DNA of 14,402 bases, from the NCBI GenBank assembly GCA_015486445.1, contig WFRT01000064.1:1-14402 (forward strand), written 5' to 3'. A model generated the notes under the pieces. The model was not told the origin of the DNA and made no database searches. It saw only the letters and a list, made by a program, of their open reading frames with translations. Each line of letters starts with the position of its first letter. The first letter of the stretch is position 1. This document shows positions 13,007 to 14,402 of this stretch, in pieces. This stretch comes from Pseudomonadota bacterium (lineage in GTDB: Bacteria > Desulfobacterota > Anaeroferrophillalia > Anaeroferrophillales > Tharpellaceae). Both the position numbers and the translations under genes were made by a program.

Positions 13007-14402
13007 ATGCTGCATGACGACCAACTGGCGGAGATCCTGATAAAAAAGCGCCTGCTTTCGGACAAGCAGCTGCGCAATGCCCGGGAGCGCCGGCACAACG
13101 TTGAAAACGAGACCCTGGAAGAAAGCCTTCTTTTTCTCGGGTTGACCGACTACCGCAAACTCGGCCTTGCCTACGCTCACCATTTCAAGCTCCCCTACCA
13201 ACCGGTCTACCAGGCAAAAATCATCGACGAGGCGGAAAAACGCTTTCCCGCCAGGATGGTGGAACAACTCAAATTCCTGCCGGTTGCCCGGCCGGACAAG
13301 GGCCTGGTGGTGGTCAGCTGCCAACCCGACGATGAAGCTGCCCGGGAGCGGATCAACCGGGCGGCGGGCCGCGGCAAAATCCGCTGGGCCGTGGCTTCGC
13401 GAGTTGAAATCGAAGACGCCTACCGGCTCCATTACCTGGGACAGTCGACCGGCCGGGAAAAGAAAGAGATCGAACTGCCTTTCGATTTCAAGATTATCGA
13501 CCAGGAAAAAAGCCCCGGATCAGACGCCCGGGCCAAGTCCGACGACAAGCTCGCTTCACAACCCGAAAACAGTGAAAAAAAACGGGTTATCCTGGTTGAG
13601 CCGGACCACCGGATTCGCAATGCCATTGCCGCCCTGCTGGCCCACGAAGGCTACCGGGTAGAAGCCGTCGTCGACAGCGACGAAGCCTGCGGTGCGCTGC
13701 GCCGGGAAGACGCCGTCTATATCCTGCAGCGCCGCACCTTCCGGACCAGCGATCCACAGCTGGAAAATTTTCTCAAAGAACATCACGGCCGGACCGAAAT
13801 CCGTTATTTCGGCAGCCTGAGCGGCATCATGCTGGGCGAAGAACTCTCCCCGGAGGAACTTTTCCGCAACTATTTGAGCACCGTCAAGCTGCTCCTGACC
13901 ACCCTCACCCGGGACCAGCCTGAAACCATCCGCAAGTGCCACCAGATGGCCCACTACGCCCGGCTCATGGCGACCTCGCTGGGCCTCAAGCGAAAAAGTC
14001 AGGAAGGACTGATCCTGGCCATCTACCTTAAAGAGATCGGGGCCTTCTCAGAAGCCCGGAACCAGCGGGAAGAAAACAACATTCTCCCCCTGGTGCCGGT
14101 GGATCCCTACGAAAACTCGGCGGCCATGCTGGGTGAAATCGAAGACTGCTTTAATCTTTCCGAAATAATCGGCAGCATCGGCCGACCCGATGACGGCGAG
14201 GTCCCGCTCGAGGCCCGGATCATCACCCTGCTGCTCTGGTTCATCGGGGAATTCGGCAGATCCGACGGCCGCATTCGCAAGATCGGGGCCGAACAGTTCT
14301 ATCTCGGTCTCGAAAGGGAAGGCTGCAACCGGCTCGACCAGCGCCTGGCCGAGGAACTCTTCCAGATCATCAACCACGAACAGCACCTGACCGGGCAGGG
14401 AC
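13007..14402 (+). CDS. MshEN domain + degenerate receiver + degenerate HD-GYP protein (partial, cut by the window edge)
   Basis: The frame stays open from ATG 13007 to the right edge, at least 465 residues, with no stop. Residues 1-145 resemble the MshEN/GspE-II N-terminal domain of type II secretion and type IV pilus ATPases (QLAEILIKKRLLSDKQL at 6-22, LGLTDY, LPVARPDKGLVVVSCQP); in some homologues this domain binds c-di-GMP. A charged linker (150-190) leads to a receiver-like domain (191-300) starting RVILVEPDHRIR, but the expected phospho-acceptor position has no Asp (AVYILQRRTF). Residues 305-460 resemble HD-GYP (PLEARIITLLLWF at 400-412), but LLHDIGK is replaced by YLKEIGA (340-346) and HHE and GYP are missing. 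No ATPase domain is seen. ATG 13007 has CAGGA 11 nt upstream; a TTG at 12974 behind GAAGG is an alternative. It is probably a non-catalytic adaptor or ligand sensor for pilus, secretion or c-di-GMP control. Confidence 0.8.
   Translation, partial: MLHDDQLAEILIKKRLLSDKQLRNARERRHNVENETLEESLLFLGLTDYRKLGLAYAHHFKLPYQPVYQAKIIDEAEKRFPARMVEQLKFLPVARPDKGLVVVSCQPDDEAARERINRAAGRGKIRWAVASRVEIEDAYRLHYLGQSTGREKKEIELPFDFKIIDQEKSPGSDARAKSDDKLASQPENSEKKRVILVEPDHRIRNAIAALLAHEGYRVEAVVDSDEACGALRREDAVYILQRRTFRTSDPQLENFLKEHHGRTEIRYFGSLSGIMLGEELSPEELFRNYLSTVKLLLTTLTRDQPETIRKCHQMAHYARLMATSLGLKRKSQEGLILAIYLKEIGAFSEARNQREENNILPLVPVDPYENSAAMLGEIEDCFNLSEIIGSIGRPDDGEVPLEARIITLLLWFIGEFGRSDGRIRKIGAEQFYLGLEREGCNRLDQRLAEELFQIINHEQHLTGQG

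Noticed and set aside
13167..13661. 164-codon plus-strand frame inside the right-edge gene
   Set aside because: Its translation is rich in Ser, Pro and Arg without domain similarity, while the overlapping frame from 13007 shows MshEN, receiver and HD-GYP features and stays open to the edge.
1..14402. CRISPR array, tRNA, rRNA, prophage or integrase genes
   Set aside because: No regularly spaced repeats, no tRNA-like cloverleaf with a T-loop signature, and no phage or recombinase reading frame was seen.

Overview
The window is GC-rich and reads as ordinary chromosome from a Gram-negative bacterium. An LPS-assembly lipoprotein (LptE), bS21, a DksA-type regulator and the general protein style suggest a deltaproteobacterium in the broad sense (Desulfobacterota/Desulfuromonadota). 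That placement is inference from gene content and protein style; no rRNA or marker comparison was possible. Twelve genes are called, eleven complete and one cut by the right edge. There is no prophage, CRISPR array, tRNA or rRNA.

Layout. (1) 33-2467, plus strand: panB, panC and panD, three steps of pantothenate synthesis. A 269-bp imperfect palindrome with terminal inverted repeats and a 6-bp flanking direct repeat sits between panB and panC and looks like an inserted MITE-like element. (2) 2496-2531: a long hairpin that can terminate transcription from both sides, between panD and the convergent rpsU. (3) 2554-2745, minus: rpsU with its own AT-rich promoter region. (4) 7973 down to 2898, minus: a tight operon dksA - leuS - lptE - holA - HD-domain hydrolase, with gaps of 9, 37 and 30 bp and then a 4-bp ATGA overlap. 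(5) 9903 down to 8193, minus: speD then bioA. Both products consume S-adenosylmethionine, and bioA begins at a TTG behind a perfect Shine-Dalgarno just after the speD stop. (6) 10147-12865, plus, divergent from speD: yifB/comM and an Old Yellow Enzyme family oxidoreductase. (7) 12908 to the right edge: a near-consensus sigma-70 promoter and a long open frame. It encodes a MshEN (type II secretion ATPase N-terminal) domain, a receiver-like domain without its phospho-acceptor, and an HD-GYP-like domain without its metal-binding signature.

Most of the window is housekeeping metabolism and information processing. The two things most worth a second look are the palindromic insertion between panB and panC (856-1124) and the three-domain protein at the right edge, whose two signalling domains both look degenerate.
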